Below, piece after piece: positions 47,222 to 57,000 of a DNA stretch of 64,000 bases. Each line of letters starts with the position of its first letter. The stretch's first letter is position 1. The notes under the pieces were generated by a model that did no database searches, was not told the DNA's origin, and saw nothing but the letters and a program-made list of their open reading frames with translations. Origin of the DNA: Bin55 sp965203735 (GTDB lineage: Bacteria > Pseudomonadota > Gammaproteobacteria > Pseudomonadales > Azotimanducaceae); the NCBI GenBank assembly GCA_965203735.1, contig OZ241909.1, positions 3,100,001 through 3,164,000 of the forward strand. Direction: 5' to 3'. Position numbers and translations under genes: made by a program.

Positions 47222-47625
47222 GTCCGGAACGATCATTCCAATTGAATCGGAAAGGCAAAGAGACCAATCGATGTGGTATCGAACCACGTCCTACCGAATT
47301 CGCTCTCGCCGCAAGTGATCACTGCTGATCACAATTAGCCACTTTGAAGTTGCTACGCACAAGAGACTGCACGGTCAGTGGACGGTTCTCTCCTAACATT
47401 TAAAGCTTAAGATTTCGCGACTCGAGAGCTCTGCGAACGGATAGATTTCCGAGCTTTTGAGCTGTCCAATTCAATAGTCCAATTCGTCGAGTAGAGCTCC
47501 CGAAAACGGTGTGTCGTTTCCGCTTTGCTAAGCTATGAGATTGCGCCCGTGAAGCGTTCTATGCGAGAGTATCTCGCTTTCGCTCACATTTAAACATCCA
47601 AATCCAACCTCAGGCCCCTTCGAAA
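47222..47625. other. 404-base leader region before gltB
   Basis: No gene is readable. A hairpin GCGAGA-GTA-TCTCGC lies at 47563-47577 close to the gltB start, and the motif ACATTTAAA occurs twice (about 47395 and 47588). Length and placement suggest the gltBD promoter with a long untranslated leader. I could not recognise a known riboswitch or glutamine-sensing RNA. Confidence 0.45.
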
Positions 47626-50600
47626 ATGAGCTCGCAATACGTTGGTTTTCCAGCTAAAAGAGGACTCTACGATCCTAACCAGGAACGTGAATCATGCGGC
47701 GTGGGCTTTGTTTGCAATATCAAGGGACGCAAGAGTCGTTCCATCCTCGAAGACGCCAATAACATGAACTGCAGCATGAGGCACCGAGGTGGATTGGGTT
47801 TCGAGAAGACCACTGGCGACGGTGCGGGAATACTGACCTCTATACCTGATCTTTTGTTTAGGTCAATCTGTAAGAGCGAGCTTAGTTGCAACCTTCCGGA
47901 TCTCGGCCAGTACGGTGTCGGGAACGTTTTTCTGCCGCAGCTCAGTTCGGAAAAGGAAACATGTCGAAAGATCTTCCATGACTCCGTCGAGAAGTGCGGT
48001 CTGAGGATTTTGTCTTGGAGAGAGGTTCCCATCCATCCGATGACAGCCAACATCGGCGGTTCGGCGCAAGCGTCAATGCCGCACATTGAACAAGCTTTTG
48101 TCGTCGCGCAAGAATCCCTGGATGGCGATGAACTCGAGCGAGCGCTATACAGGGCGAGAAAAATTTCCACCCGGCAAATCCGAAACGACGAGAGTTTGTC
48201 GCAAAGAACTCTCTTCTACGTTTGCAGCTTGTCCACAAAAGTCATCGTCTACAAGGGCATGCTTACACCCACCCAGCTCTTTCCGTTCTACCAGGATCTT
48301 CAGAATCCGAACTACACCTCGCATTTGGCCATGGTGCATTCTCGATTCTCAACGAATACTTTCCCCTCTTGGGATCGGGCACAACCCAATAGATTCATGT
48401 CGCACAACGGCGAGATCAATACTCTGCTCGGTAACAAGAACTGGATGAACGCCCGAGAGGGTCAAGCCAAGTCCGATCTGTTCGGCGAAAACCTTCAAGA
48501 CTTGTTCCCCATTGTGGAGCCCGACTGTTCCGATTCAGGAACCTTCGACAACGTCCTCGAGTTTCTACTAATGACCGGCAGAACATTACAAGCTTCCGTT
48601 CTCATGATGATTCCCGAGGCTTGGCAGCAGCAAGAAAGGATGCCTCGCGAGAAGCGAGAATTTTACGAGTACTTTTCCTGCTTGATGGAGCCTTGGGACG
48701 GACCTGCGTCGATCGCCTTCACAGACGGAAACTACATCGGCGCAGTCTTGGACCGAAACGGTCTGAGACCATCGAGATACTACATAACAACTGATGATCG
48801 CTGCGTAATGGCTTCGGAAGTCGGCGTGCTCGATATCCCTCCCGACCAAATCATCGAAAAGGGTCGCCTGCAGCCAGGAAAGGTGTTTCTCATTGATTTC
48901 GATAAGGGACGAATGATCCCCGATGCAGAAATAAAGAAACTTTGGGCTGAAGAGCAACCGTGGGGCAAATGGCTTGAACGACAGCGAATTGATCTTGCAG
49001 AGCTACCTGTACCTTCAAAAGTACCTCACCTCGACACTAGTTCCTTGTTGCAACGAATGCAAGCGCTTGGCTACACCACTGAAACCATGCAATTCATGCT
49101 GTTGCCTTTGGTCCGTGAACAACGAGATCCTTTGAGCTCAATGGGAAACGATGCGGCATTGGCGGTTATGTCAGACCGACCAAGAATGCTCTATGACTAT
49201 TTCAAGCAACTATTCGCTCAAGTTACCAACCCCGCAATCGACTCAATCCGTGAAGAAGTGGTCATGGCTACACAGTGCTATGTCGGTCCCGAACGGAACA
49301 TTCTCGAGGAATCTGAAGAGAATGCGCATCGTCTCCGCATCGCACATCCAATTCTGTCGAATGAAGAATACGCGGCAATAGCAGGTCTCAATCATCGAGG
49401 ATGGCGCACCCGAGTAATTGATATGACTTTCGAGTCAAATTCGGGTAGCCGAGGATTGAGAGGTGAATTGGAACGTATGTGTCGCGAAGCCACGGAGGCA
49501 ATAGCACAGGGCTACCGAATGATCGCACTTTCGGACCGCGGCATGAGTTCGACGCGAGCAGCTGTGAGCGCGCTGCTGGCCGTGGGTACGGTTCACCACC
49601 ATTTGGTCAGAAACCACGATCGCACAAGACTGGGAATCGTCGTGGAAACCGGCGAAGCTCGAGAAGTCCACCATCACTGTCTCTTAGTGGGCTACGGTGC
49701 CGATGCTATCAATCCGTATCTCGCCTATGAGTCTCTATGGAATGCCCGCCGTAATGGTTATCTCGACGATGCTTCACATATTGAAGACGACTCAGATGTG
49801 GTGCAGGCGTACAAGAAAGGAGTTGAGAAGGGAATTCTCAAAGTAATGGCCAAGATGGGAATCTCGACCCTCCAATCCTACAAGGGTGCTCAGATTTTCG
49901 AAGCGATTGGCATCGCCACTGAGGTCATTGATTCCGCATTTGCTGGAACAGCGAGTCGTGTAGAGGGCGTAGGCTTTGAAGTCTTGGCGGAGGAGATGCA
50001 ACGCCGGCACACACTGGGCTACCCAACACGAGAAACTTCACGATTACCAGTTCTACCCAATCCCGGGGACATTCACTGGCGTGTCGGAGGAGACCGGCAC
50101 ATGTGGGACCCAGAATCCATTTCTGACTTGCAGCATGCGGTTCGACAAGAAAACTTTGACTCCTATCGACAGTTTGCAGATCACGCCAATGAAAACAATA
50201 CGCGCGAAGCAAATTTGCGAGGACTTCTCGATTTCAACTTTGGAGTCAATGGTCCATCTGTCAACGTTGAAGACGTCGAACGTGAGGAAGAAATCGTCGA
50301 GCGATTTGCAACGGGCGCCATGAGTTTTGGATCAATTTCCGCGGAGGCACATGAGTCCTTGGCCATCGCCATGAACCGCATTGGCGGGAAGTCCAATACA
50401 GGTGAAGGTGGGGAAGATTCACATAGATACAGGACCCAAGCGAACGGGGATTCTTCAAGGTCTGCAATCAAGCAAGTCGCAAGCGGAAGATTTGGTGTGA
50501 CCATCAACTATCTGACCAATGCTGACGAGTTACAAATCAAGATCGTTCAAGGCGCAAAACCAGGAGAAGGCGGGGAGTTGCCAGGCGATAAGGTCGATGA

Positions 50601-52209
50601 GGTCATCGCCGAGATTCGAAACTCTACACCGGGAGTTGGCTTGATCAGCCCACCTCCACACCACGACATCTACTCAATCGAAGACATAGCCCAGTTAATT
50701 CATGACCTCAAGAATTCCAACCCGTCGGCCCGAATAAGCGTAAAGCTCGGTTCGGAAATTGGTGTCGGAGCAGTCGCGGCGGGAGTGACAAAGGCTCGGT
50801 CCGACCATCTTGTAATAGCGGGAGACACTGGTGGAACTGGAGCTTCTCCACTCACATCCATCAAGCATGCCGGCGTTCCATGGGAGCTTGGTCTTGCCGA
50901 GGCCCATCAAACCCTTGTGACGAACAACCTTCGCTCGCGTGTAGTTCTACAAGTCGATGGGCAGCTCAAGACTGGACGTGATGTAGTTATCGCCACCTGC
51001 TTAGGCGCTGAAGAGTACGGTTTCTCGACAGCGCCGCTGATTGCCATGGGCTGCATCATGATGCGTAAGTGCCACCTCAATACATGCCCCGTTGGAATTG
51101 CCACTCAAGACAAGGAACTGCGCAAGAGATTTACGGGCCTGCCCGAACATGTGATCAACTATTTTTTCATGGTTGCACGTGACGTGCGTGAGACACTGGC
51201 CGAGTTGGGATTCAAAACCATCAATGAGCTCGTGGGACGGGTCGACGCCCTTAAGGAGAGGCCAATGTCCGGACATTGGAAGTCACAAACGTTGAGTTTG
51301 CAAAAGATTCTGACACCCGCCCTGGAACCGAGTAAGTTTCTTGGATCGTATTGCAGACACAATCAAGACCACGGGATAGAGCACGCTCTGGACCACAAGC
51401 TAATAGAGCTCGCTAAACCAGCCCTGGAGAAAGGAAAAAGAACCAGAACAAACCTTCCAATTTCGAACTCAAACCGAGTAGTTGGAGGAATACTGTCGCA
51501 TCAAGTCGTAAGACACGTGGGACCGTCAATGCTTCCCGACGACACGATTCACTTCAAGTTTGACGGAAACGCCGGACAGAGTTTTGGAGCATGGCTGGCC
51601 AAAGGCATCACCCTTGAATTGGAAGGAGATGCCAATGACTACGTCGGTAAGGGTTTGTCGGGTGGAAAAGTAATTGTCTATCCTCCCAAGAATGTGATTT
51701 TCAAGCCAGAAGAGCAAGTAATAGTCGGAAATGTAGTTCTCTACGGCGCGACTAGCGGAGAGGCGTTTTTTCGAGGCAAAGCAGCTGAACGATTCTGTGT
51801 CCGCAACAGTGGTGCATCTGCCGTAATTGAGGGGGTGGGTGACCACGGATGCGAGTACATGACGGGTGGTCGCGCAGTCGTCCTTGGCGAGACAGGCAGA
51901 AACTTTGCTGCCGGCATGAGTGGCGGGATCGCTTATGTTTGGGATCCGAATTCCGAGCTTGCCGCGAAGTGCAACTTAGATTTGGTTGAGCTGGAATCAG
52001 TGTCCAAACCCGAAGACATGAATGAACTGAAGTCTCTCATCGAACGCCATGAAACTTACACAGGATCGACGGTTGCTAATGAAATCCTGACCAATTGGTC
52101 GATGTGCTTGAGAAACTTCGTGAAGGTGATGCCTACCGACTACAAGCGCATTCTGGAACAAGAGGCTGCGAGAGAAGAGTCGTTGATTCTTTCGACAGCC
52201 GAAGTCTAG
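47626..52209 (+). CDS. gltB: Glutamate synthase (NADPH) large subunit
   Basis: A 1527-residue subunit of the GOGAT that makes glutamate from glutamine and 2-oxoglutarate. ERESCGVGF (about residue 24) has the catalytic cysteine of the class II amidotransferase, exposed by loss of a short propeptide. RFSTNTFPSW and SHNGEINT are further amidotransferase motifs. The flavin domain has TGGTGASPLTSIKHAG, and GCIMMRKCHLNTCPVG the 3Fe-4S cysteines. The C-terminal GXGXG repeats domain (GLSGGKVIVYPP) is complete. The start of gltD lies three bases after its stop codon. Confidence 0.96.
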   Translation: MSSQYVGFPAKRGLYDPNQERESCGVGFVCNIKGRKSRSILEDANNMNCSMRHRGGLGFEKTTGDGAGILTSIPDLLFRSICKSELSCNLPDLGQYGVGNVFLPQLSSEKETCRKIFHDSVEKCGLRILSWREVPIHPMTANIGGSAQASMPHIEQAFVVAQESLDGDELERALYRARKISTRQIRNDESLSQRTLFYVCSLSTKVIVYKGMLTPTQLFPFYQDLQNPNYTSHLAMVHSRFSTNTFPSWDRAQPNRFMSHNGEINTLLGNKNWMNAREGQAKSDLFGENLQDLFPIVEPDCSDSGTFDNVLEFLLMTGRTLQASVLMMIPEAWQQQERMPREKREFYEYFSCLMEPWDGPASIAFTDGNYIGAVLDRNGLRPSRYYITTDDRCVMASEVGVLDIPPDQIIEKGRLQPGKVFLIDFDKGRMIPDAEIKKLWAEEQPWGKWLERQRIDLAELPVPSKVPHLDTSSLLQRMQALGYTTETMQFMLLPLVREQRDPLSSMGNDAALAVMSDRPRMLYDYFKQLFAQVTNPAIDSIREEVVMATQCYVGPERNILEESEENAHRLRIAHPILSNEEYAAIAGLNHRGWRTRVIDMTFESNSGSRGLRGELERMCREATEAIAQGYRMIALSDRGMSSTRAAVSALLAVGTVHHHLVRNHDRTRLGIVVETGEAREVHHHCLLVGYGADAINPYLAYESLWNARRNGYLDDASHIEDDSDVVQAYKKGVEKGILKVMAKMGISTLQSYKGAQIFEAIGIATEVIDSAFAGTASRVEGVGFEVLAEEMQRRHTLGYPTRETSRLPVLPNPGDIHWRVGGDRHMWDPESISDLQHAVRQENFDSYRQFADHANENNTREANLRGLLDFNFGVNGPSVNVEDVEREEEIVERFATGAMSFGSISAEAHESLAIAMNRIGGKSNTGEGGEDSHRYRTQANGDSSRSAIKQVASGRFGVTINYLTNADELQIKIVQGAKPGEGGELPGDKVDEVIAEIRNSTPGVGLISPPPHHDIYSIEDIAQLIHDLKNSNPSARISVKLGSEIGVGAVAAGVTKARSDHLVIAGDTGGTGASPLTSIKHAGVPWELGLAEAHQTLVTNNLRSRVVLQVDGQLKTGRDVVIATCLGAEEYGFSTAPLIAMGCIMMRKCHLNTCPVGIATQDKELRKRFTGLPEHVINYFFMVARDVRETLAELGFKTINELVGRVDALKERPMSGHWKSQTLSLQKILTPALEPSKFLGSYCRHNQDHGIEHALDHKLIELAKPALEKGKRTRTNLPISNSNRVVGGILSHQVVRHVGPSMLPDDTIHFKFDGNAGQSFGAWLAKGITLELEGDANDYVGKGLSGGKVIVYPPKNVIFKPEEQVIVGNVVLYGATSGEAFFRGKAAERFCVRNSGASAVIEGVGDHGCEYMTGGRAVVLGETGRNFAAGMSGGIAYVWDPNSELAAKCNLDLVELESVSKPEDMNELKSLIERHETYTGSTVANEILTNWSMCLRNFVKVMPTDYKRILEQEAAREESLILSTAEV

Positions 52210-52212
52210 ACC

Positions 52213-53706
52213 ATGGGCGAAGTAACGGGTTTTCTCAAGCATCCCCGCGAGGCTGCGCCGTACCGAGACAGCAACGGACGCCTTGCCGACTTCAAAGAAA
52301 TCTATCGTGAACACGATATGCAGCGGTTACATGTTCAGAGTTCTCGTTGCATGGATTGCGGGGTTCCGTTCTGTCAGTCATACGCTCCAATCGATCACCG
52401 AATCAGTCGCGGTGGTTGTCCCATACACAACCAAATTCCGGAGTGGAACGACTTGGTGTATCGCGGCCATTGGCGCGACGCGTTGGACAGTCTGCACTCC
52501 ACCAATAACTTTCCGGAATTCACAGGTCGAGTGTGCCCTGCCCCATGTGAAGGCAGCTGCGTCTTAGGAATCACTAGTCCTCCCGTAACGATCAAGAACA
52601 TCGAAATGGCGATCATCGACTACGGGTTCAGCAAAGGATGGGTCAAACCAGAGCCTCCGTCCAGTCGTACCGGGCGAAAAGTTGCGATCGTTGGTTCCGG
52701 ACCTGCAGGATTGTCTGCTGCTGCACAGCTAAATCGCGTTGGTCACTCCGTCTGCGTCTACGAACGAGAGGACCGAATCGGTGGTCTCCTAATGTACGGT
52801 ATTCCAAACATGAAACTCGACAAGACCGAAGTTGTAGATCGTCGTGTCAATCTTCTTCGAGAAGAAGGAATTGAGTTTCGAACCAACGCTGATGTCTCCG
52901 GTACAAACACTGGTTCATTAACCTTGAGAGACCTGGCGAACGACAATGATGCGGTGCTCTTGGCTACTGGTGCCACTGTTCCGAACGATCTGCCATGTCC
53001 AGGAAGGCAACTGAACGGAATCCACTTTGCCATGGAATTCCTTACAGCCAACACGAAGAGTCTGCTTGACTCCGGCCTCTCTGACGGAAACTACATAGAT
53101 GCCCGGGGCAAGGACGTGTTGGTGATCGGAGGCGGCGATACCGGCACCGACTGTATCGGAACCGCGTTAAGACACGAGTGCAAATCTCTGACTAATTTCG
53201 AACTGTTTCCAGCAAATCCGGACGAGCGGTCTGAAGGCAATCCTTGGCCTGAGTATCCGATGATCTTCCGTGTGGACTATGGACATGAAGAAGCGTCAAC
53301 GAAATTTGGGGACGACCCGAGAACTTTTGGAATTAGCACAACTTCGTTTCTTGACGATGGTGATAGGAATGTCCGCGGAGTGTCCACCATCGAAGTCACC
53401 ATGAAAGACGGTCGGATTACGGAATTACCAGGGACAGAAAGGGAGTGGCGTGCGAACTTGGTCTTGCTTGCGTTGGGATTTCGAGGACCAGAGCACTATG
53501 TCCTTGAGGATGTAAGCATCCGTTTGGACGAACGATCAAACTATCTTGCAAAGAAAGGCGATTATCTAACGCACGAGGACAAGATTTTTGCCGCCGGCGA
53601 TTGCCGTCGCGGTCAATCGCTCGTGGTAAACGCCATCAACGAGGGGCGAGAGGCCGCTCGCGAGATTGATCGCTATCTCATGGGTTCAACGACTCTAGAA
53701 GGCTAA
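52213..53706 (+). CDS. gltD: Glutamate synthase (NADPH) small subunit
   Basis: A 497-residue subunit that passes electrons from NADPH to the large subunit. RCMDCGVPFCQS and RVCPAPCEGSCVLG carry the two 4Fe-4S cysteine sets; VAIVGSGPAGLSAA binds FAD and VIGGGDTGTDC binds NADPH. It starts four bases after the gltB stop and is followed by the change in composition that marks the start of the accessory region. Confidence 0.95.
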   Translation: MGEVTGFLKHPREAAPYRDSNGRLADFKEIYREHDMQRLHVQSSRCMDCGVPFCQSYAPIDHRISRGGCPIHNQIPEWNDLVYRGHWRDALDSLHSTNNFPEFTGRVCPAPCEGSCVLGITSPPVTIKNIEMAIIDYGFSKGWVKPEPPSSRTGRKVAIVGSGPAGLSAAAQLNRVGHSVCVYEREDRIGGLLMYGIPNMKLDKTEVVDRRVNLLREEGIEFRTNADVSGTNTGSLTLRDLANDNDAVLLATGATVPNDLPCPGRQLNGIHFAMEFLTANTKSLLDSGLSDGNYIDARGKDVLVIGGGDTGTDCIGTALRHECKSLTNFELFPANPDERSEGNPWPEYPMIFRVDYGHEEASTKFGDDPRTFGISTTSFLDDGDRNVRGVSTIEVTMKDGRITELPGTEREWRANLVLLALGFRGPEHYVLEDVSIRLDERSNYLAKKGDYLTHEDKIFAAGDCRRGQSLVVNAINEGREAAREIDRYLMGSTTLEG

Positions 53707-53800
53707 AAGATAGGAAATTATAACTTTAACTTGACAGACAGGTAGGAGATGGTGCAATGCACAAGGAACCTGCCAGAAATACTAGGACACTGTAGGAATA

Positions 53801-53806
53801 AGGAGG
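53801..53806 (+). promoter_or_regulatory. Strong ribosome-binding site of the first island gene
   Basis: AGGAGG at 53801-53806 lies ten bases before the ATG at 53817. It is a perfect Shine-Dalgarno sequence and supports the reality of this otherwise unrecognised gene. Confidence 0.65.
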
Positions 53807-53816
53807 AAATCTCAAA

Positions 53817-54182
53817 ATGAAATTATCTATACGTAAAAATACCTATATACTCAAAGCGGAATCCATGCAAGAAATTGAAGGGTTTGGATGCCTACTCGGT
53901 TCTTTGAATATTCTTGGAGTTGTTATAAAATTGGAAGATGACGAAAGGAAGAAATACAAGCCAATTCCATTGGAGGAAAGAACTGCACCATTTGGAATTT
54001 GGCACCACTTTGGCTTCAAGACGGAAGAAGAGTACTCGTCCTTCTTGGATGCGAAGAAAAAGGAAGATCCAGATTTTAGTCTAAGTTTCGAAGTTGCTCA
54101 TCAATCCATTTTGTTATTTCAGTATCGCGGAATTTGTAATAGATACAATCTGATGTACCTATGTCGTCACGAACTCCAATAA
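53817..54182 (+). CDS. Unrecognised small protein (possible 3'-altered gene)
   Basis: A 121-residue protein with no known domain. It follows gltD by about 110 AT-rich bases and has a perfect Shine-Dalgarno. Base composition is clearly lower in GC than the core genes. Its last 35 codons lie within the 3' end of a convergent reverse-strand gene (overlap 54076-54182), so the original C terminus may have been replaced; the final LFQYRGICNRYN is unlike the charged earlier part. Confidence 0.5.
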   Translation: MKLSIRKNTYILKAESMQEIEGFGCLLGSLNILGVVIKLEDDERKKYKPIPLEERTAPFGIWHHFGFKTEEEYSSFLDAKKKEDPDFSLSFEVAHQSILLFQYRGICNRYNLMYLCRHELQ

Positions 54183-54618
54183 TCAGTACATCGACATAAT
54201 CAATGTAAGTCTTGTACTTACTAAGTGAAGATGAAATATCTGACCATAACTCGAGAGCAGTTAAGTGAGAGTTAATCACCCAGTGTGTGCTGTCAACTTT
54301 GATAGCGTTCGGAATTGAAGATAGTTTTCTGAGGAGATAGCTCCTCATAGAGTTGGAAATTCCTGCAGGCTCGATATTTTGAACTGTGTAAGTCACAGAA
54401 TACAGTGTTCCTGTCTCTCGTCCGAGTATAGCTTGTCTGACTATGCGTTCCACCATATCACTTTTATCGTTCATTGAGTGTCTACTGTTGAATTTGGAAC
54501 TATTGTAGCAAACCAATACATCTGCTCCAAAGTAGTTCGCCGTTCCTACCTCTTGCACACTTGTATATACCGCTACGTTCCTAGCGTTACCCACATTTAC
54601 ATGATATAATGTAAACAT
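54076..54618 (-). CDS. Unrecognised reverse-strand protein beside the IS1595-type element
   Basis: A 180-residue protein with coding character (GADVLVCYNSSKFNSRH and ending DTEITKWIDEQLRNLD). No family is recognised. The annotated start at 54618 lies in an AT-rich palindrome at the edge of the insertion sequence, so the start may be later (for example the ATG at about residue 49, MNDKSDMVERI) or the true one lost when the element inserted. It overlaps the gene at 53817 by 107 bases tail to tail. Confidence 0.5.
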   Translation of the reverse strand: MFTLYHVNVGNARNVAVYTSVQEVGTANYFGADVLVCYNSSKFNSRHSMNDKSDMVERIVRQAILGRETGTLYSVTYTVQNIEPAGISNSMRSYLLRKLSSIPNAIKVDSTHWVINSHLTALELWSDISSSLSKYKTYIDYVDVLIIGVRDDIGTSDCIYYKFRDTEITKWIDEQLRNLD

Positions 54619-55673
54619 GGAAAAATATTATTTAAATCAGGTGACAAATGAAAAAGCGCAAGCGAACGAAAGCCCCTGGCAAGGGGTATCGCCGGGGACT
54701 CACAATATTGGAATTGGCGCAGATGTTCTCAACCGAAGAGAAGGCGACACGCTGATTCGAGGCGGTAAGGTGGGGAAATGTTAGGTTCTGTGGATGTTGC
54801 GGATCGATTGCAAACAACAAGACTAAGACAGGTAAACCGATGCCCTACTGGTGCCGAGATTGCAAGTCCTATTTCTCGGTCAGGACAAACACGCCGATGG
54901 AGTCCAGCCGGATACCACTACAGAAGTGGGCAATTGCAATCTATCTCCTTTGCACGAACTTAAAAGGCATCTCCAGCCTGAAAATGCACCGAGAACTTGG
55001 CATATCCCAGAAGTCCGCATGGTTCATGGTTCACAGGATCCGGGAAGGTCTGGGACTCCCTGAAGACGAAGCCCGTTTCCATGAGTCAGTGGAGGCCGAC
55101 GAAGCCTATATGGGCAGGAAGGAAAGCAACAAGCACGCCAGCAAGAAACTCAGGAGGGGACGGGGAAGTGTGGGGAAGACACCGGTATTCGGAATCAAGG
55201 CCCGGAACACTGGGCAGGTCTATGCCCGAACCGTCGATTCAACGGACAGGGAGACTTTGCACAGACTCATCAATAAGCACGTCAGGAAGGGTCATCATAT
55301 CTACACTGATGAAGCTGTAGCCTACAAGAAACTGCATGGCTACAGGCACAAAAGCGTCAAGCACTCAGTAGGTCAGTATGTGGACGACATGGCACACACA
55401 AACGGGATGGAGAGTTTCTGGGCGATGCTGAAGCGTGGCTATCACGGGACTTACCACAAGATGAGCCCCAAGCACCTAGACCGCTACTGCAACGAGTTTG
55501 CAGGTCGCCACAACATCAGGGAATTGGACACCATCGAACAGATGGAGGAAGTGGTAAGGCAAATGAACGGCAGGGTCTTGACGTATGACAATCTGGTGGG
55601 GAAAAAAGTGTAAATGAGTATCAAACAAAGGCTCAATTCCAGTTACGTGTGGAGTTGACACATTAGTTTACAT
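54609..55673 (+). mobile_element. IS1595-type insertion sequence (edges uncertain)
   Basis: The transposase defines the element. Candidate ends are ATGTAAAC at 54609-54616 and its inverse GTTTACAT at 55666-55673; an additional TTTACAT at 54596-54602 confuses the left side. The matches are only eight bases, so the boundaries are tentative. IS1595 members usually have longer terminal repeats and 8-base target duplications; I could not identify a duplication. Confidence 0.45.
54648..55613 (+). pseudogene. ISXO2-like (IS1595 family) transposase with in-frame TGA
   Basis: Reading from the ATG at 54648 gives 322 codons in one frame with a single TGA at 54753-54755 (codon 36), between ...STEEKATR and FEAVRWGN. 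Many homologues have W or another residue there before FE, so this looks like a point nonsense mutation. After it the frame has the zinc ribbon (FCGCCGS and WCRDCKSYFS), and the DDE residues in VEADEAY, YTDEAVAY and NGMESFW. An ATG at 54840 could still give a 257-residue protein missing half the zinc ribbon. Probably inactive unless TGA is read through. Confidence 0.8.
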
Positions 55674-55739
55674 AGTGTACAACGCGATAGTGACACTTGT
55701 ATCTACAGGTGTAATTGCTTGAGTATATAGTTGTTCCCC

Positions 55740-56450
55740 TTAGTCTGATTTTTCTGCTTCCTCTCGTGGTGTACTAGGAGAATCTGGATTATCTGTTCTC
55801 TGCCTTATAATAATTTCAAAAGGGAACCAATTATTCCTGCTGCCAATATTTCCGTCTGTTATGTTTAAGTGTTCGATTCGTTTCACAAAGTCCTTTACTG
55901 CATTTTTGGAATCATTCAGGTAAATCTTCGCAGCTTTATCTTCGACTGCGAAAACAATTCTTCTTGCATTAGCAAACTGATTAAGGAATGTTGTTAAATC
56001 AGTTGAAAAATCACCAAAACTAGCTGCTGCGGTAGTGTTCGAGTAAAGTAAGTCGTAAAAAGTTCCATTTTTGACTACTCCTTTGTCGAATCTATACTTG
56101 CCTTTGAGTGTTTGTTCTTTCTGTTCTGTATCGCTAGAGTTTTCGATACTTAATTCTTGCTTAATGATTTCATCATCACTTATCTTAAACATTAGTATGG
56201 ATCTTCCATCAGGTAGGATAACTATCTGAACGTAAGACTTGTAGTCTGTACTTGGACATATAAGCCTGTATATTGTGTCATCCGTAAACCAGTCAACAAT
56301 GTTGCTGACCTCACATAGACCATACAATTTAGTGTTTTCAAAGTCCGAAGATGCATAAACTCTGTTATTAGAAAAGTTTGATATCAAGAAAAATACTGAT
56401 GTAATCAGTACAATCGCTTTTGTACGAGTTTGACACGTGGTCAATATCAT
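55740..56450 (-). CDS. Secreted or membrane-anchored protein of unknown function
   Basis: A 236-residue protein with an N-terminal hydrophobic segment (IVLITSVFFLISNFS) likely a signal peptide, ending in a Ser/Pro/Glu-rich tail. The body has a beta-rich region (VQIVILPDGRSILMFKIS) and ARRIVFAVEDKAAKIYLN. No family is recognised. The gene is AT-rich and is the last of a run of reverse-strand genes that may begin with the HNH-like gene at 58452. Confidence 0.55.
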   Translation of the reverse strand: MILTTCQTRTKAIVLITSVFFLISNFSNNRVYASSDFENTKLYGLCEVSNIVDWFTDDTIYRLICPSTDYKSYVQIVILPDGRSILMFKISDDEIIKQELSIENSSDTEQKEQTLKGKYRFDKGVVKNGTFYDLLYSNTTAAASFGDFSTDLTTFLNQFANARRIVFAVEDKAAKIYLNDSKNAVKDFVKRIEHLNITDGNIGSRNNWFPFEIIIRQRTDNPDSPSTPREEAEKSD

Positions 56451-56514
56451 CCAACCTGCACTCCGAGTATAGATAACTAGCTATGCTGTATTGTAGCACA
56501 AGACTTGTTAGCTC

Positions 56515-56997
56515 TCATTCCACCGAAATCCCCGTTAGCAGTCGGTAGGCTAACTCGGGTTCTTCCACAAGAAACGTCTCGGGCTTTGCCCTAGCAGTAT
56601 CCCGAACGATGCCGAATCCGTCGTTGTATGAAACGATTGACACCAGCCTATCGTGCCGAACTCGGAAGCTAGTTTCAGGTCCAGCGAAGTAGATGTGTTT
56701 CGTCGTAATACCGAGTAATCCTGTATCGACGCGGACGTTGACTTCCGTGACTTGTGTCTTGCTCCTGAATAATCCGGTTCTTAGCCACAGACCGCTCAAC
56801 ACACGAAAACTCACTCCGACACTGCGACCTTCAGGTTGCCGTTGATCTTGTTCTTGGTAGTACTGAACACTCTCGAACACCCAGTAAAGAGACTCGCTTT
56901 TCATAAAGCGAAAGGGCAGATTGTCGTACTTGTCCCTTCGGTCTGGTTGAGCGTCGCCGCTCGACAACCGACTAAGAAGTTCTTGGGTGTCCAACAA
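56515..56997 (-). CDS. Small protein with PH/GRAM-like fold
   Basis: A 160-residue protein. VDTGLLGITTKHIYFAGPET is the recognisable block: many bacterial PH/GRAM-like domains have a strand GxLxxTxkxIyF at this point, followed by an RHDRLVSIVSYNDGFGIVR strand pair and FLVEEPELAYRLLTGI. This assignment rests on pattern only. Such domains often bind membranes or partner proteins. The gene is preceded by the small membrane protein gene with four bases between. Confidence 0.55.
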   Translation of the reverse strand: MLDTQELLSRLSSGDAQPDRRDKYDNLPFRFMKSESLYWVFESVQYYQEQDQRQPEGRSVGVSFRVLSGLWLRTGLFRSKTQVTEVNVRVDTGLLGITTKHIYFAGPETSFRVRHDRLVSIVSYNDGFGIVRDTARAKPETFLVEEPELAYRLLTGISVE

Positions 56998-57000
56998 ACG

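Noticed and set aside
54753..54755. TGA read as tryptophan across the genome (alternative code)
   Set aside because: Many intact genes here end in TGA, for example the haem receptor, the OppD-type ATPase and the FecCD permease, so TGA is a normal stop.
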